Part shown: positions 63,494 through 64,000 of the stretch, one piece after another
Position numbering within the stretch: the first letter of the stretch is position 1
Layout: the number at the start of each line of letters is the position of its first letter
Assembly: GCA_028284285.1 (NCBI GenBank)
Contig: JANQSA010000072.1
Location: forward strand, 1 to 64,000
DNA: 64,000 nucleotides
Direction: 5' to 3'
Origin: Croceivirga sp.
GTDB lineage: Bacteria > Bacteroidota > Bacteroidia > Flavobacteriales > Flavobacteriaceae
Position numbers and translations under genes: made by a program
Notes under the pieces: generated by a model
The model's database searches: none
What the model saw: the letters and a program-made list of their open reading frames with translations, nothing else
What the model was told of the DNA's origin: nothing

Positions 63494-64000
63494 TGCTGGA
63501 CCTCGCTCTTAGCGTACTTTGCTCAACCCTTATTTTTATAGTATTCAAACTATTTGCCACTTATAAAGTGCAAACCCTGTATGCCATTATAACAAACTAT
63601 GTGGTGGCCGGTATGCTCGGGATCATGATCAACCCCGAGCCCCTAAATATACAGGAGATAGTACATAAGTCCTGGTTCATGGAGACCGCCATTCTGGGTG
63701 TATTTTTTATTATCGTATTCAATATCATGGCAAAATCTTCGCAGGTCAATGGGGTTGGGGTTACTTCGGTAGCAACAAAAATGTCATTAGTGGTTCCTGT
63801 TGTATTTGCTCTTATGGTATATAAAGAAAGGCTTTCTTTTCTTCAGTTTATTGGAATAGCACTGGCTTTGATCGCGGTGTATTTAGCTACTATCAAAAAA
63901 AAGGAGGTTTCGGTCTCCAAACGTGATTTTTGGCTTCCTGTCCTTGTTTTCCTGGGATCCGGTGTAATAGATACTTCGATAAAATACATACAGGAGACCC
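63493..64000 (+). CDS. EamA/DMT-family transporter (cut by the window edge)
   Basis: Partial: the first 169 residues, open to the end of the window. Hydrophobic helices occur at about 2-20, 30-46, 60-78, 88-108 and 115-133, with the inward-facing repeat end SFLQFIGIALALIAVYLATI typical of the first EamA domain, and a second repeat beginning FWLPVLVFLGSG. The ATG overlaps the HAD stop (TAATG), so it is part of the ribD unit. It exports or imports small metabolites; a flavin-related substrate would fit the operon but is not shown by the sequence. Confidence 0.82.
   Translation, partial: MLDLALSVLCSTLIFIVFKLFATYKVQTLYAIITNYVVAGMLGIMINPEPLNIQEIVHKSWFMETAILGVFFIIVFNIMAKSSQVNGVGVTSVATKMSLVVPVVFALMVYKERLSFLQFIGIALALIAVYLATIKKKEVSVSKRDFWLPVLVFLGSGVIDTSIKYIQET

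Overview
This window reads as a chromosomal core-genome segment from the family Flavobacteriaceae (Bacteroidota). The evidence for that is the -7 promoter boxes of the TAnnTTTG type (often with a TTG about 20 bases upstream), the absence of Shine-Dalgarno-like spacing at most starts, type IX secretion genes (a PorP/SprF-like barrel and a PorD/DUF4835 protein), an RprX/RprY two-component pair, a bacillithiol-linked YtxJ, a flavobacterial omega subunit, and many lipoproteins with short SPII signals. No IS element, integrase, phage gene, CRISPR array, tRNA or rRNA was seen.

Layout. 1-60: fragment of a dispersed REP-like repeat. 188-916: RluA-type pseudouridine synthase. 960-2504: helical cytosolic protein, divergent from the leucine operon leuA-leuC-leuD-leuB (2651-6916). 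7196-15685: thioredoxin-like lipoprotein, pheT, fasciclin protein, a small membrane protein, an asymmetric YbiT-like ABC-F ATPase and a thioredoxin-like lipoprotein without active-site cysteines. 15754-17398: transaldolase/fructose-6-phosphate aldolase, SDR, and an unusually clear SRP RNA gene with promoter and terminator. 17477-20472: glutaminyl cyclase, thioesterase and a beta-helix lipoprotein. 20566-25358: a signalling cluster containing a LytTR regulator with a degenerate receiver, a 47-residue lipoprotein, a lipobox-bearing TPR histidine kinase, a NarL-type regulator and an unrecognised acidic protein. 25350-35413: glyA, a TPR lipoprotein, ytxJ, clpB, a TetR regulator, PorP/SprF-SPOR, a phosphatase, DUF6503 and smpB. 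35419-36060: pcm.

36148-44797 is one long, tightly packed plus-strand run: oxidoreductase, 3-hydroxyacyl-CoA dehydrogenase, DUF1015, YggS, exonuclease/GIY-YIG fusion, potassium channel with zinc ribbon, miaA, gluconokinase and gluconate permease. 44856-59890, all on the minus strand, holds the conserved flavobacterial block rprXY, coaE-ybbR-glycosyltransferase, fabI, recN-porD-coaBC-rpoZ-bamD, dapA-DUF6913 and ligA with a small TPR-like partner. 59890-64000: LOG-family protein, prmC, a GNAT, and divergently ribD, a HAD phosphatase and a truncated EamA transporter at the edge.

The window is mostly housekeeping. The observations most worth checking are: (i) promoters whose -7 box ends about 4 bases before the start codon (ytxJ, bamD, ribD), implying leaderless mRNAs, with the SRP RNA as an internal calibration; (ii) an ABC-F protein in which a lost P-loop and a lost signature fall in the same composite ATP site; (iii) the 20.5-25.4 kb signalling cluster with a pseudo-receiver regulator, mini-lipoprotein and orphan acidic protein; (iv) the DEDDh exonuclease/GIY-YIG fusion beside a zinc-ribbon potassium channel. 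I did not find a gene set I would confidently call a new defence or biosynthetic system.
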